NCBI RefSeq assembly: GCF_019511445.1
Contig: NZ_JAEUAN010000032.1
Span: 1 to 53,401, forward strand
DNA from: Aliirhizobium wenxiniae
Lineage (GTDB): Bacteria; Pseudomonadota; Alphaproteobacteria; Rhizobiales; Rhizobiaceae
Direction of reading: 5' to 3'
DNA: 53,401 bases
Translations under genes and position numbers: made by a program
Shown here: piece by piece, positions 34,731 through 42,585 of the stretch
How the letters are laid out: every line of letters begins with the position of its first letter
How positions within the stretch are numbered: position 1 is the stretch's first letter
The notes under the pieces: generated by a model
Databases searched by the model: none
What the model was told of the DNA's origin: nothing
The model's input: the letters and a program-made list of their open reading frames with translations, nothing else

Positions 34731-35476
34731 ACATCGAACATTTTGACGACGAAACCCTGATGGCATTTGCCGATGGCGAACTCGACGATGTGACCAGCCT
34801 CAGGGTCGAGGCGGCGCTCGAACATGACGAGGTTCTGGCCGCGCGGCTTGCCGTCTTCCTCGACACGCGGCTGGCCGTCGCGTCCGCAGTCAAGCCGCTG
34901 ATCGACGAGCCGGTTCCCGAGGCGCTTGCCGCCTCTGTGCGCCGCATGGCGCAGGATGCCGAAGCATCGAAAGCTATAACCGACGAAAAGAATGTTCTGG
35001 CTTTCTCTGCCCATAAAAAGCGCCCGCAAGGCGAACGCAGCCAATGGTTGATGCCGATTGCGGCCTCGATTCTTGCCGTTGTCACCGGCGTCGGCGGTTT
35101 CATGGCCGGTAGAAGTGGCGAGCAGCCGCGCGGCGCTTTTGAAACGGCGCTTTCGACCGCCCTCGATGCACAACCCTCCGGCAGTGAAGTTGCGCTGGGG
35201 AACACTGAGACACTGCACATCGTCGCGACATTCCTCGATGGGCGTGGCGATCTCTGCCGGGAATATGATCTGCGACGGGCCGAGGAAAACACGACAACCG
35301 TCGCCTGCCGCGCCAACGGTGCCTGGGTCACGCGCCTCGCGCTCACATCACCCCGTGTTGAAGGTTATGTCCCTGCGTCCTCGCAGGATATGGTCGATGC
35401 CTATCTGACCTCGATCGACGCCGGCGAACCGCTTGCCTCCGACGCGGAAAAAAATGCCCTCGCAAAGGCCGAATGA
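34727..35476 (+). CDS. Membrane-bound anti-sigma factor
   Basis: A 249-residue single-pass protein. The cytosolic N-terminal part (about 1-100) starts with DDETLMAFADGELDD, the pattern of anti-sigma domains, but lacks the zinc motif HxxxCxxC. One membrane helix lies at about residues 105-126 (LMPIAASILAVVTGVGGFMAG), and about 120 residues follow in the periplasm with two cysteines (in LCREYDL and VACRANG) that could form a disulfide. Start overlaps the sigma stop (ATGA). By family knowledge it should hold the sigma factor inactive until an envelope signal releases it; the nearby secreted protease is an attractive but unproven partner. Confidence 0.85.
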   Translation: MNIEHFDDETLMAFADGELDDVTSLRVEAALEHDEVLAARLAVFLDTRLAVASAVKPLIDEPVPEALAASVRRMAQDAEASKAITDEKNVLAFSAHKKRPQGERSQWLMPIAASILAVVTGVGGFMAGRSGEQPRGAFETALSTALDAQPSGSEVALGNTETLHIVATFLDGRGDLCREYDLRRAEENTTTVACRANGAWVTRLALTSPRVEGYVPASSQDMVDAYLTSIDAGEPLASDAEKNALAKAE

Positions 35477-35494
35477 ATTTTTCGGCACGCGGCG

Positions 35495-35519
35495 GGAATA
35501 AGTTCTCTGCCGCATCGTT
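35495..35519 (+). promoter_or_regulatory. ECF-type promoter of the 238-aa gene
   Basis: GGAATAA starts at 35495 and CGTT ends at 35519, with 16 bases between GGAAT and CGTT. The ATG is 32 bases beyond. GCCGCA at 35509-35514 is also shared at the same place in the site at 36372. Confidence 0.65.
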
Positions 35520-35550
35520 CTTCCCTGCATGAGCCGCGAGGAGAACGATT

Positions 35551-36267
35551 ATGGCACTGTCGCTTCTGAGGAAACCCGAACCCAAACTGACCTTCCTCTG
35601 CCGCAAGGAAGATGAAGGCATTATCCCGGCGCCGGTGCGCGCCAAGACTGCCCTGCCGGAATGGTTCCGCAAACTGCCTCCGGTCACGGAATCGCGTGTT
35701 TCCGCCAATGACAGCGGACTGACCGTCAAGCGCTGCATGCCCTTCCTCGATGCCATGACCACCGGCTGGGTGATCGGCCTGGCTGCTACGGTGCGCATGG
35801 AGATTTCCGACGAGGGTCGCACGGTGGATTGCGGTTGGGATTTCGACCGTACGCTGGTCAGCAACCACGCCAGCCACCAGGTGGCCGGCAATCCGCGTGA
35901 TCCGATGCCGCCCTGCAAGTTCCACAATTATTGGACCATCGTCACTCCGCCGGGCTGGAGCTGCCTGTTTGTACCACCGCTCAACAGGCCGAATGGCGCC
36001 TTCGAGATCGTCTCTGGGGTTGTCGACACCGATACCTATCAGTCGGAAATCCACTTCCCGTTCTTTGCTACCGGCGAGGATGGGCTGCATGTGCTGGAGC
36101 GGGGCACGCCGATCGTCCAGGTCATCCCGTTCCGGCGCGAAACCTCCGATCTTGCAGCCGATATTCGATCCGAAAGCGAGGAGGAGGCAACGACGCGCAA
36201 GACGATCCTGCGCAAGACCCAGGCGTCTGCCGGCTGGTACAGGAAATTTGCCCGCGCCCAGCGTTGA
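35551..36267 (+). CDS. Protein of unknown function, DUF6065-like, 238 aa
   Basis: A 238-residue soluble protein without signal peptide or membrane helix. It has short conserved-looking parts: PVRAKTALPEWFRKLPP near the N-terminus, KRCMPFLDAMTTGWVIGL in the first third, FHNYWTIVTPPGWSCLF in the middle and FPFFATGEDGLHVLERGTP in the last third. This resembles what I remember as DUF6065, a family of unknown function found in proteobacteria and some phages; I am not sure of the number. GAGGAGAA precedes the ATG. It has its own ECF-type promoter 32 bases upstream. Confidence 0.65.
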   Translation: MALSLLRKPEPKLTFLCRKEDEGIIPAPVRAKTALPEWFRKLPPVTESRVSANDSGLTVKRCMPFLDAMTTGWVIGLAATVRMEISDEGRTVDCGWDFDRTLVSNHASHQVAGNPRDPMPPCKFHNYWTIVTPPGWSCLFVPPLNRPNGAFEIVSGVVDTDTYQSEIHFPFFATGEDGLHVLERGTPIVQVIPFRRETSDLAADIRSESEEEATTRKTILRKTQASAGWYRKFARAQR

Positions 36268-36371
36268 ACCGAAAAGACCGCTGTCATGCGTCGATATCCG
36301 GCCCTCCGCCGGGTGTCGGCGCATGTCTTTGTTTTTTGTTTAACTCTATGAAATTATTTTATTTTTTTCTC

Positions 36372-36396
36372 GGAATAAACTGCGGGCCGCACCGTT
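36372..36396 (+). promoter_or_regulatory. ECF-type promoter of the Ser/Asn-repeat gene
   Basis: GGAATAA starts at 36372 and CGTT ends at 36396; GGAAT and CGTT are again 16 bases apart. The ATG at 36443 is 47 bases further on. It shares GCCGCA and its position with the site at 35495. Confidence 0.65.
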
Positions 36397-36442
36397 TCTC
36401 CCATGCAGTCGGGAAGACTGCGTGATCTCTAGGAGAAACACC

Positions 36443-36844
36443 ATGAAGAAAATTCTAGCCGTACTCAGCACAATTCTCGCAGCCGGCATCTCCGCGCCTG
36501 CTCCGGCAGTTGCCGATGATCCGTTGACGCGCTTCCTCGACAAGACATTCAAGAATGACAGAGCAAGCTACAGTTCACGCCGCGACCGCGACAATGACCG
36601 GCGCGGCTGGTCAAGTTCGAACTCGAACCGGAACAGTTCGTCCAACTCGTCGCGGAATTCCAGCTCCAACGGCAATTCGAATTCCAGCTCCAACAGTTCC
36701 TCGAACTCTTCAAGCAACTCGAATTCGAATAGCAACTCGAACAGCAGTTCGAACTCTTCTTCGAATTCGTCATCCAACTCGTCCTCGAATTCCTCCTCGA
36801 ATTCGTCCAGTAACTCCTCGTCCAATTCCTCCGACGATGATTGA
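36443..36844 (+). CDS. Secreted Ser/Asn-repeat protein, 133 aa
   Basis: Signal peptide of about 24 residues (MKKILAVLSTILAAG, cut near AVADD), then a short DPLTRFLDKTFKND segment and a basic RRDRDNDRRGW segment, then about 75 residues made almost only of Ser and Asn in SSN units, ending in SSDDD. The coding DNA is a degenerate run of TCG/AAC/TCC/AAT codons. AGGAG lies before the ATG at 36443; a longer frame from 36422 is less likely. An intrinsically disordered, hydrophilic surface or matrix protein is likely. No family with known role is recognised. An ECF-type promoter precedes it. Confidence 0.75.
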   Translation: MKKILAVLSTILAAGISAPAPAVADDPLTRFLDKTFKNDRASYSSRRDRDNDRRGWSSSNSNRNSSSNSSRNSSSNGNSNSSSNSSSNSSSNSNSNSNSNSSSNSSSNSSSNSSSNSSSNSSSNSSSNSSDDD

Positions 36845-36869
36845 GCCATCTGCTGTCTGGTCAAATAAA

Positions 36870-36900
36870 CAGCCCGGCCGGGATAAACCCGGCCGGGCTG
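36870..36900. terminator. Bidirectional hairpin between the Ser/Asn gene and the phosphoketolase gene
   Basis: CAGCCCGGCCGGG (36870-36882), loop ATAAA, CCCGGCCGGGCTG (36888-36900): a perfect 13-bp stem between convergent genes. No clear T-run. Confidence 0.75.
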
Positions 36901-36927
36901 ACGTCTGCTGACTTGTGATTGCCGACC

Positions 36928-39363
36928 CTAGTTGATCGACCATTTCCAGTCGCGGATCTCCGGCATGTCCTCGCCATATTCGCGCACATGCGCATGGTGC
37001 AGGGCAAGCTTGCCGTTCAGCATCTCGATCACATGCGGAACCTTTGCCTTCAGCTCCGGCACCCGTTCGATGGCCTCAAGCGCAAGATGGTAGCGATCGA
37101 GCTGGTTCAATACCGTCATGTCGAAAGGCGTCGTGGTCGTGCCTTCCTCGATGAAGCCGCGCACATGCATGTTGCTGTGGTTCTTGCGCTTGTAGCTCAG
37201 CCGATGGATCAGGTACGGATAACCGTGATAGGCGAAGATGACCGGCCGCCCCGTGGTGAACAGCGCGTCGAACTCCTCATCGGTCAATCCGTGTGGATGT
37301 TCCTCCTTCGATTGCAGCGTCATCAGGTCGACGACGTTGACGACACGGATCTTCAGGTCCGGGATCGCCTCGCGCAGGATCATCACGGCGGCAAGCGTTT
37401 CCATTGTCGGCACGTCGCCGGCGCAGGCCATCACGACATCCGGTGCAATGGCGCCATCTTCATTGCTGGCCCAGTGCCAGGTGCCGATTCCCTTTTCGCA
37501 ATGCTTGGCCGCATCCTTGATCGAAAGCCATTGCGGCTCCGGCTGCTTGCCGGCCACGATCACGTTGATCCGGTCCCAGGTATTGAGGCAATGGTCGGCC
37601 ACCCAAAGCAGGGTATTGGCATCCGGCGGCAGATAGATGCGCACCACGTCTGCCTTCTTGTTGGCGATCAGGTCGACGAAGCCGGGATCCTGGTGGGAGA
37701 AACCGTTATGGTCCTGCCGCCACACATGCGAGGTGAGCAGGTAGTTGAGTGAGGCGATCGGCTTTCTCCACTCCAGATCACGCGTCACCTTCAGCCATTT
37801 GGCATGCTGGTTGACCATACTGTCGATGATGTGGATGAAGGCTTCGTAGCAGGAGAAGAAGCCGTGACGACCGGTCAGCAGGTAACCTTCCAGCCACCCC
37901 TGGCATAGATGCTCGGACAGTACCTCCATCACCCTTCCATCGGGCGCAAGATGCACGTCATAGGGCTCGATCTTTTCCATCCAGACGCGGTCGGTTTGTT
38001 CGAACACCGCACCCAGCCGGTTGGAATCGGTCTCGTCCGGCCCGAAGATGCGGAAATTCTGTTCCGCGTCATTGAGCTTCAGTACGTCGCGCAGATACTT
38101 GCCGAGCACTTCCGTCGTCTGGACGATCTTTTCGCCCGGCACCGTCACGTCGACGGCATAGTCGGCGATCGGCGGGCATTTCAGGTCCTTGCGCAAAATG
38201 CCGCCATTGGTATGCGGATTTGCCCCCATGCGACGATTGCCGGTCGGAGCAAGCGCTTTCAGTTCCGGCTTCAGGCTTCCGTCGGCCTCGAACAGGTCTT
38301 CGGGATTGTAGCTCTGCATCCAGTCTTCGAGAACCTTGCGGTGACTGTCATTTTCGCGGCAAGTGGCAACCGGAACCTGGTGCGCACGCCAGAAATCCTC
38401 AACCTTCTTGCCGTCGACTTCCTTCGGCCCCGTCCAGCCCTTCGGGCTGCGCAGGATGATCATCGGCCAGCGCGGGGCTTGGGTGGAGGGAGCGCCGGAG
38501 CGGGCCTTTTCCTGGATCGAGCGGATCATGTCGGTTGCCAGATCCATTGCATCGGCCATCAGCCGGTGCATCGCTTCCGGCTCATGTCCCTCGACGAAGA
38601 TCGGCGCGTAGCCATGGCCTTCGAAGAGCTTCTTCAGGTCATCATGGGGAATGCGCGAAAGCACCGTAGGGTTGGCGATCTTGTAGCCGTTCAGATGCAG
38701 GATCGGCAGAACCGCGCCGTCGCGCACCGGGCTCAGGAACTTGTTGGACTGCCAGCTGGCTGCCAGCGGCCCGGTTTCGGCCTCGCCGTCACCCACCACG
38801 CAGGCGACGATCAGGTCGGGATTGTCGAAAGCTGCGCCGAAGGCATGCACCAGCGCATAACCCAGTTCGCCGCCTTCATGAATGGAGCCGGGGGTTTCCG
38901 GCGCCACATGGCTCGGCACGCCGCCGGGGAAGGAGAACTGCCGGAACAGCTTGCGCATGCCCTCTTCGTTTTCCGCAATATCCGGATAGATCTCGCTATA
39001 GATGCCTTCCATCCAAGTGTTTGCGACCATGCCCGGTCCGCCATGGCCCGGCCCGCATATATAGATGACGTCGAGATCGCGGTTTTTGATCACACGGTTA
39101 AGATGCGTATAGATAAAATTGAGGCCGGGGGTCGTGCCCCAGTGGCCGAGGAGTCGCGGTTTGATATGCAGCGGCTGAAGCGGCTCACGCAGGAGCGGAT
39201 TTTCGAGAAGATAGATCTGTCCGACCGAAAGATAATTGGCTGCCCGCCAATACCGGTTCATCAGCGTCACTTCGTCTTGTGAAAGCTCGGTGCGCGGACG
39301 TGTGGGATCAAAATACTCTGCTTGGGAAAATGTGCTGTCCTTCTGGACGATATGTTGCTGCAT
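36928..39363 (-). CDS. xfp: Phosphoketolase (xylulose 5-phosphate / fructose 6-phosphate)
   Basis: Thiamine-diphosphate enzyme that splits xylulose 5-phosphate (and perhaps fructose 6-phosphate) with phosphate to acetyl phosphate and glyceraldehyde 3-phosphate (or erythrose 4-phosphate). The 811-residue protein shows GHWGTTPGLNFIYTHLNR, CGPGHGGPGM and the ThDP-binding VGDGEAETGP stretch in its first third. The ATG at 39363 is eight bases after GAGGAG; the frame is open further upstream but that part covers the promoter. Acetyl phosphate could feed acetyl-CoA and PHB. No ack or pta gene follows in this window. CTAATCGATTTA lies 33 bases before the start, as before zwf. Confidence 0.95.
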   Translation of the reverse strand: MQQHIVQKDSTFSQAEYFDPTRPRTELSQDEVTLMNRYWRAANYLSVGQIYLLENPLLREPLQPLHIKPRLLGHWGTTPGLNFIYTHLNRVIKNRDLDVIYICGPGHGGPGMVANTWMEGIYSEIYPDIAENEEGMRKLFRQFSFPGGVPSHVAPETPGSIHEGGELGYALVHAFGAAFDNPDLIVACVVGDGEAETGPLAASWQSNKFLSPVRDGAVLPILHLNGYKIANPTVLSRIPHDDLKKLFEGHGYAPIFVEGHEPEAMHRLMADAMDLATDMIRSIQEKARSGAPSTQAPRWPMIILRSPKGWTGPKEVDGKKVEDFWRAHQVPVATCRENDSHRKVLEDWMQSYNPEDLFEADGSLKPELKALAPTGNRRMGANPHTNGGILRKDLKCPPIADYAVDVTVPGEKIVQTTEVLGKYLRDVLKLNDAEQNFRIFGPDETDSNRLGAVFEQTDRVWMEKIEPYDVHLAPDGRVMEVLSEHLCQGWLEGYLLTGRHGFFSCYEAFIHIIDSMVNQHAKWLKVTRDLEWRKPIASLNYLLTSHVWRQDHNGFSHQDPGFVDLIANKKADVVRIYLPPDANTLLWVADHCLNTWDRINVIVAGKQPEPQWLSIKDAAKHCEKGIGTWHWASNEDGAIAPDVVMACAGDVPTMETLAAVMILREAIPDLKIRVVNVVDLMTLQSKEEHPHGLTDEEFDALFTTGRPVIFAYHGYPYLIHRLSYKRKNHSNMHVRGFIEEGTTTTPFDMTVLNQLDRYHLALEAIERVPELKAKVPHVIEMLNGKLALHHAHVREYGEDMPEIRDWKWSIN

Positions 39364-39395
39364 TGAAAACTCCTCTTTTTTCCTCATCTCCGATA

Positions 39396-39407
39396 CTAAT
39401 CGATTTA
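39396..39407. promoter_or_regulatory. Candidate operator CTAATCGATTTA upstream of xfp
   Basis: Identical to the 12-mer at 9797-9808 before zwf; here extended by G to a CTAATCGATTTAG near-palindrome. It is 33 bases before the phosphoketolase ATG, a place where a bound repressor would block transcription. Confidence 0.5.
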
Positions 39408-39408
39408 G

Positions 39409-40205
39409 ATGGCCTGCTTCATGACATGGATCATGGACTTGGCGATTGTCCGTCTTCCAGGAGGCGTCGCGCTTTCGGCAGTGTGGATGTTTTATGTGAC
39501 AATCAGTCAATTATTGCGCGATCGCCGTCAGAATAGGGCAGGGGCTGATGATTGCCAGCTTTAAGGCCGATATTTCTGGCCTCCTCTGCCTGCCGTCGCA
39601 GATCGGGCATGACGGTTCGCCGCACCGGGACACCATGCGATACGCGGTCGCACGCTTTGATGCGGCTCAACGCGCTTCCGTTCTTTCTGTACTGTTCGCC
39701 ATGCAAGGCGCTGCGGCGTGCTGTGTCTCTTGGCCCGGCGCCGGGTTGTTGGCTGGTGAAACGGCGCTTTCGTCGGAGTGCTGATCGGCCGTACGCATCC
39801 ACTTCTCGCTCGCATGGACGAGCATATCTTCAAGAAGGCGCCGACACTTCGGGTACTGAAATCCTGGTAGCTTCCTGACCTGAAACGCGAAGACCCGGCC
39901 CATGAATATTGGGCCGGGTCCCTCCTGGACGACACGGCCTCCGTCGTGTCGTCCCAGCCCACCGTTCAGGCAAATGTGGAGAAACCCGCCACCGTCCGGC
40001 TCCGATGGAACCGTTTTGAGCCGCTCGAATATATCCTTGATATCGTCGAGCGGGGCTTGCGTATTTCAGACTGCACCATGCCTTCGGCGGCAAACACGAT
40101 GCTTGCGCTATGCAGCGCACATCGCTCTCAACCTCCGTGATCTGGACGTTACACGGATCACGGGCGTCTTCATTGACTCAGCGCAACGCTCGGCTGAACG
40201 CCGTC
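39409..40205. other. About 800 bases without a convincing gene
   Basis: Left end holds the xfp promoter. Several frames are open on both strands, none with a good start, ribosome site and codon bias together. The only stretch that reads like protein is the minus-strand frame 39667-40065, listed separately as a possible remnant. Confidence 0.5.
39667..40065 (-). pseudogene. Possible gene remnant
   Basis: A minus-strand frame open for 133 codons after an in-frame TGA (40066-40068), with no standard start codon until an internal ATG at 39903. Its conceptual product has protein-like stretches (LDDIKDIFERLKTVPSEPD; PGFQYPKCRRLLEDMLVHAS). An ATG in the next frame, just upstream near 40080, would join it after a one-base shift. 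It could be a frameshifted gene or chance. No family recognised. Confidence 0.3.
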
Positions 40206-40679
40206 TTATGCATCATGGATCGGCTTGTGTTCGGCGATATCGGCCGCATGCCCGAATATTCGCACCAGCCTGGTCCGATCCTCTCCATGCCGCATCAGCG
40301 CACGATCGAGCCTGCGGATCTGACCGGGGTCAGGTCGCCAGCGTCCGTCGCTCGGCTTTTGCGTGGTTGTCGCGGGCGCGAACGACATGCGTGGACCGAT
40401 ATTGTCCTGAAACTGCGCAAGCGTCATGCCGGCCTTGACCAGCAGGGCGCGCACGCCGGACCGGCTCTCCGTCGCAATCACCACCCGGAAAGCATTGATC
40501 AGGCTTCCCTTGGAAGCGGGAAGCTCGCATGTGTCGTAAAGATCGCTGCCGGTTTCATGCTCGCGAAGATACATCAGATACAAATCTACGAGATGATGCG
40601 CGGCCTGCAGCAACTGTGCGTCGCTCCCGATTTCGCGATAATTCCCATACGTCGATTTTGGCGAGACTGAATAAGGCAT
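40206..40679 (-). CDS. Hypothetical protein, 157 aa
   Basis: A soluble protein of 157 residues, probably helical in its first 60 (GSDAQLLQAAHHLVDLYLMYLREHE) with a basic C-terminal half (DGRWRPDPGQIRRLDRALMRHG). GAGGACAGG precedes the ATG at 40679; a longer frame to 40814 would run through a leader hairpin and a dyad and is not favoured. It is divergent from the small HTH-like gene at 40921. I do not recognise it. Confidence 0.55.
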   Translation of the reverse strand: MPYSVSPKSTYGNYREIGSDAQLLQAAHHLVDLYLMYLREHETGSDLYDTCELPASKGSLINAFRVVIATESRSGVRALLVKAGMTLAQFQDNIGPRMSFAPATTTQKPSDGRWRPDPGQIRRLDRALMRHGEDRTRLVRIFGHAADIAEHKPIHDA

Positions 40680-40729
40680 GATCCTGTCCTCTATTGCCTT
40701 GTAAACGCGCAGGATCTGCTTTGGTTCTG

Positions 40730-40756
40730 CCGTATTTTTAATCGCCGAAAATACGG
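40730..40756 (-). promoter_or_regulatory. Leader hairpin upstream of the 157-aa gene
   Basis: CCGTATTTT (40730-40738) and AAAATACGG (40748-40756) are perfect 9-bp arms around a 9-base loop, 50 bases before the start of the minus-strand gene. It could be an operator or an RNA element in the 5' leader. Confidence 0.4.
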
Positions 40757-40780
40757 AGGTGCCGCCGTCTTTTCCCGTCT

Positions 40781-40814
40781 GATGTTGTGCAATGCAACAT
40801 CGCCACTTGCACAA
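40781..40814. promoter_or_regulatory. TTGTGC...GCACAA arrangement between divergent genes
   Basis: TTGTGC (40785-40790) and GCACAA (40809-40814) span 30 bases; a perfect 7-bp dyad GATGTTG / CAACATC (40781-40787, 40795-40801) overlaps the left half. TTGTGCAATGCAA here differs by one base from the inverse of the phasin-promoter sequence TTGCAATGCACAA. Same regulator as the phasin gene is an inference. Confidence 0.45.
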
Positions 40815-40920
40815 ACCGGATTATGGCCTATGTTTGTCCTGCGACCGCGTGTCGCATCATGGGTCATTTGACCCCCTTCACCCGCCGAAAATGCCGGGTT
40901 TTTTCAAGAAGGATGAAACC

Positions 40921-41166
40921 ATGACAGTCTCAATTAGCAACATTAAGGCATCCCAGAGCGGCGCTGTTCTTTCGGGTCAAGTGGCACGAGCCGTTGCCGA
41001 AGCGCGTCTCGCCGCCGGCTACAGCATAGATGACCTTTCTTTGACCACCGGCCTCGTGCACGACGAAATCGTCGGCGTCGAGGAAGGCCTCAATGCCGAT
41101 CCGGCCAAGTTGAAACGCATTGCCGTGGCGCTGAAATTGCCCCCGTCAGCGCTTCTCGTCGCCTGA
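40921..41166 (+). CDS. Small HTH-like protein, 81 aa
   Basis: An 81-residue protein whose middle and end resemble an XRE-type helix-turn-helix: VARAVAEARLAAGYSIDDLSLTTGL, then EEGLNADPAKLKRIAVALKLPPSAL. The usual Arg/Asn contacts of the recognition helix are not obvious, so DNA binding is uncertain. AAGGATG precedes the ATG at 40921. A terminator follows at 41183. It may be a small regulator for its divergent neighbour. Confidence 0.6.
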   Translation: MTVSISNIKASQSGAVLSGQVARAVAEARLAAGYSIDDLSLTTGLVHDEIVGVEEGLNADPAKLKRIAVALKLPPSALLVA

Positions 41167-41182
41167 TTGAAAAGGCACATGA

Positions 41183-41204
41183 AAGCCCGGCTCAGGCCGG
41201 GCTT
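41183..41204 (+). terminator. Intrinsic terminator after the HTH-like gene
   Basis: AAGCCCGG (41183-41190) and CCGGGCTT (41197-41204) with a small loop, followed by ATTCATTTTG. Confidence 0.7.
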
Positions 41205-41285
41205 ATTCATTTTGTGGCGAAGCGTTTCTGATACCTCGCCTGGTGGCTCTAAACGCAAGCCCTTAGTCAGTTATATGAGTACCCG

Positions 41286-41651
41286 ATGAACCTGATCGCT
41301 CATGTTGAGATACCGGTTACCGATCTTGAGAGAGCGATGCACTTCTATCATGCCGTGTTCGGCGTGACTTTTGGCGATGTCGTGACCATACATGGCAGCA
41401 GGATGGCTTACTTCCCCTTCGAGGAAGGGAAAGACGGCGCCAGCGGAGCACTCGCGCAAGGCGACATTTACGTGCCCTCCCGAGAAGGGGCGGTCGTTTA
41501 TTTAAGCGTCGAAGATATCGACGATGTTCTCGCCAAGGCCGCCGCGCAGGGAAGCGAGATCCTTTTTGCCAAGACGGCGATCAATGACACCAGCTTTGTC
41601 GCAGAGATTGCCGATAGCGAAGGCAACCGCATCGCCATCCAATCACTCTGA
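41286..41651 (+). CDS. VOC-superfamily (glyoxalase/bleomycin-resistance-like) protein
   Basis: A 121-residue protein made of one pair of beta-alpha-beta-beta-beta modules. Residues 1-60 (NLIAHVEIPVTDLERAMHFYHAVFG) and 60-121 (GAVVYLSVEDIDDVL, ending IADSEGNRIAIQS) are typical of VOC metal enzymes of the PhnB/YaeR-like kind. The metal ligands would be His5 and Glu residues near the end. Substrate unknown. The ATG at 41286 lacks a strong ribosome site. It is convergent with the LysR gene, 21 bases apart. Confidence 0.82.
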   Translation: MNLIAHVEIPVTDLERAMHFYHAVFGVTFGDVVTIHGSRMAYFPFEEGKDGASGALAQGDIYVPSREGAVVYLSVEDIDDVLAKAAAQGSEILFAKTAINDTSFVAEIADSEGNRIAIQSL

Positions 41652-41672
41652 CCGAACGCAGGCCGGTATCTG

Positions 41673-42566
41673 CTAGGATGGTTCGGCGACGAAGATATGG
41701 CTTTCCGCGGTCACCAGTTCGCGAATGTAGTCGACCACGATCCGAAGCCTTGCAAGGTCGCGCGATGTCTCGTGATAGGTCGTCCAATAGGATCGCCTCA
41801 GCGTCACCTCGGGCAACAACCTGACGAGCTCGGGATACTGCCGCGCCACATAGTCATGCAATATGCCGATACCCGCTCCAGCCTTGACCGCCTCGGTCTG
41901 GCCGATCGCGCTCGAAATCTCGAAGCCGGCATCCCAGTCGCGCATGATCTCGCCGGTAAAATTCAGCGAGGGCGAAAAGATCAGGTCTTCGACATAGCCC
42001 ACCCGCGCATGTCGTCTCAGGTCCTCGGCCGTCTTCGGTTCGCCCGCCGCGTCGAGATAGGCCCGCGAGGCATAAAGCCCGAGCGTGTAATCGGTCAGCC
42101 GGGAAGAGACGAGCCGCCCCTGTTCCGGCTGCTCGATCGTGATCGCAATATCCGCCTCACGCTGCGACAGCGAGAAATGCCGCGGCACCGGCACCAGCTG
42201 GATTTTCAGTTCCGGATGACGGCGGGTGAGGTGGCCCATCCGTGATGCGAGAAACGACACGCCGAAACCGTCCGGCGCACCGATCCGCACCGTTCCGGCA
42301 ATCACCGTGTCGGTACTGGCCGTGCGCGCCTGCGCCGAAAGCATCTCGGTTTCCATCTTTTCGGCCGCGGCCAGCAACACTTCGCCTTCCGCCGTCAGCG
42401 TGCAGCCATTGGTTCGCCGGACGAGAAGCCGCGTCTGCAGCGCATCCTCCAGCGCCGTCATCCGCCGCCCGAGCGTCGCATGGTTGATGCCGAGCCGCCG
42501 CGAGGCGGAAAGAAGTTGGCCGGTGCGCGCCACCGCCAGAAACATCCGCACATCATCCCAGTCCAC
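41673..42566 (-). CDS. LysR-family transcriptional regulator
   Basis: A 297-residue LTTR. N-terminal winged HTH at about residues 3-62 (WDDVRMFLAVARTGQLLSASRRLGINHATLGRRM), then a linker helix and the two-lobed effector domain (about 90-295). The frame reaches upstream to a TTG at 42599, but GAGGG eight bases before a GTG favours a start at 42566, where the HTH begins as in the family. It is divergent from mmsA with a dyad between them, so it may control that gene. The effector is unknown. Confidence 0.82.
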   Translation of the reverse strand: MDWDDVRMFLAVARTGQLLSASRRLGINHATLGRRMTALEDALQTRLLVRRTNGCTLTAEGEVLLAAAEKMETEMLSAQARTASTDTVIAGTVRIGAPDGFGVSFLASRMGHLTRRHPELKIQLVPVPRHFSLSQREADIAITIEQPEQGRLVSSRLTDYTLGLYASRAYLDAAGEPKTAEDLRRHARVGYVEDLIFSPSLNFTGEIMRDWDAGFEISSAIGQTEAVKAGAGIGILHDYVARQYPELVRLLPEVTLRRSYWTTYHETSRDLARLRIVVDYIRELVTAESHIFVAEPS

Positions 42567-42585
42567 GGACGCTACCCTCTGATGT

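Noticed and set aside
36590..36835. Repeat tract as a CRISPR array
   Set aside because: The repeats are degenerate codon repeats in a coding frame, without spacers of even length and without cas genes.
36568..36864. Minus-strand frame coding a Glu/Leu/Phe repeat opposite the Ser/Asn gene
   Set aside because: It is only the mirror of the Ser/Asn codons. The plus-strand frame has a signal peptide, ribosome site and promoter.
39552..39878. Plus-strand frames at 39.5-40.4 kb as genes
   Set aside because: Poor starts, several Cys/Trp/Arg-rich stretches and no codon bias.
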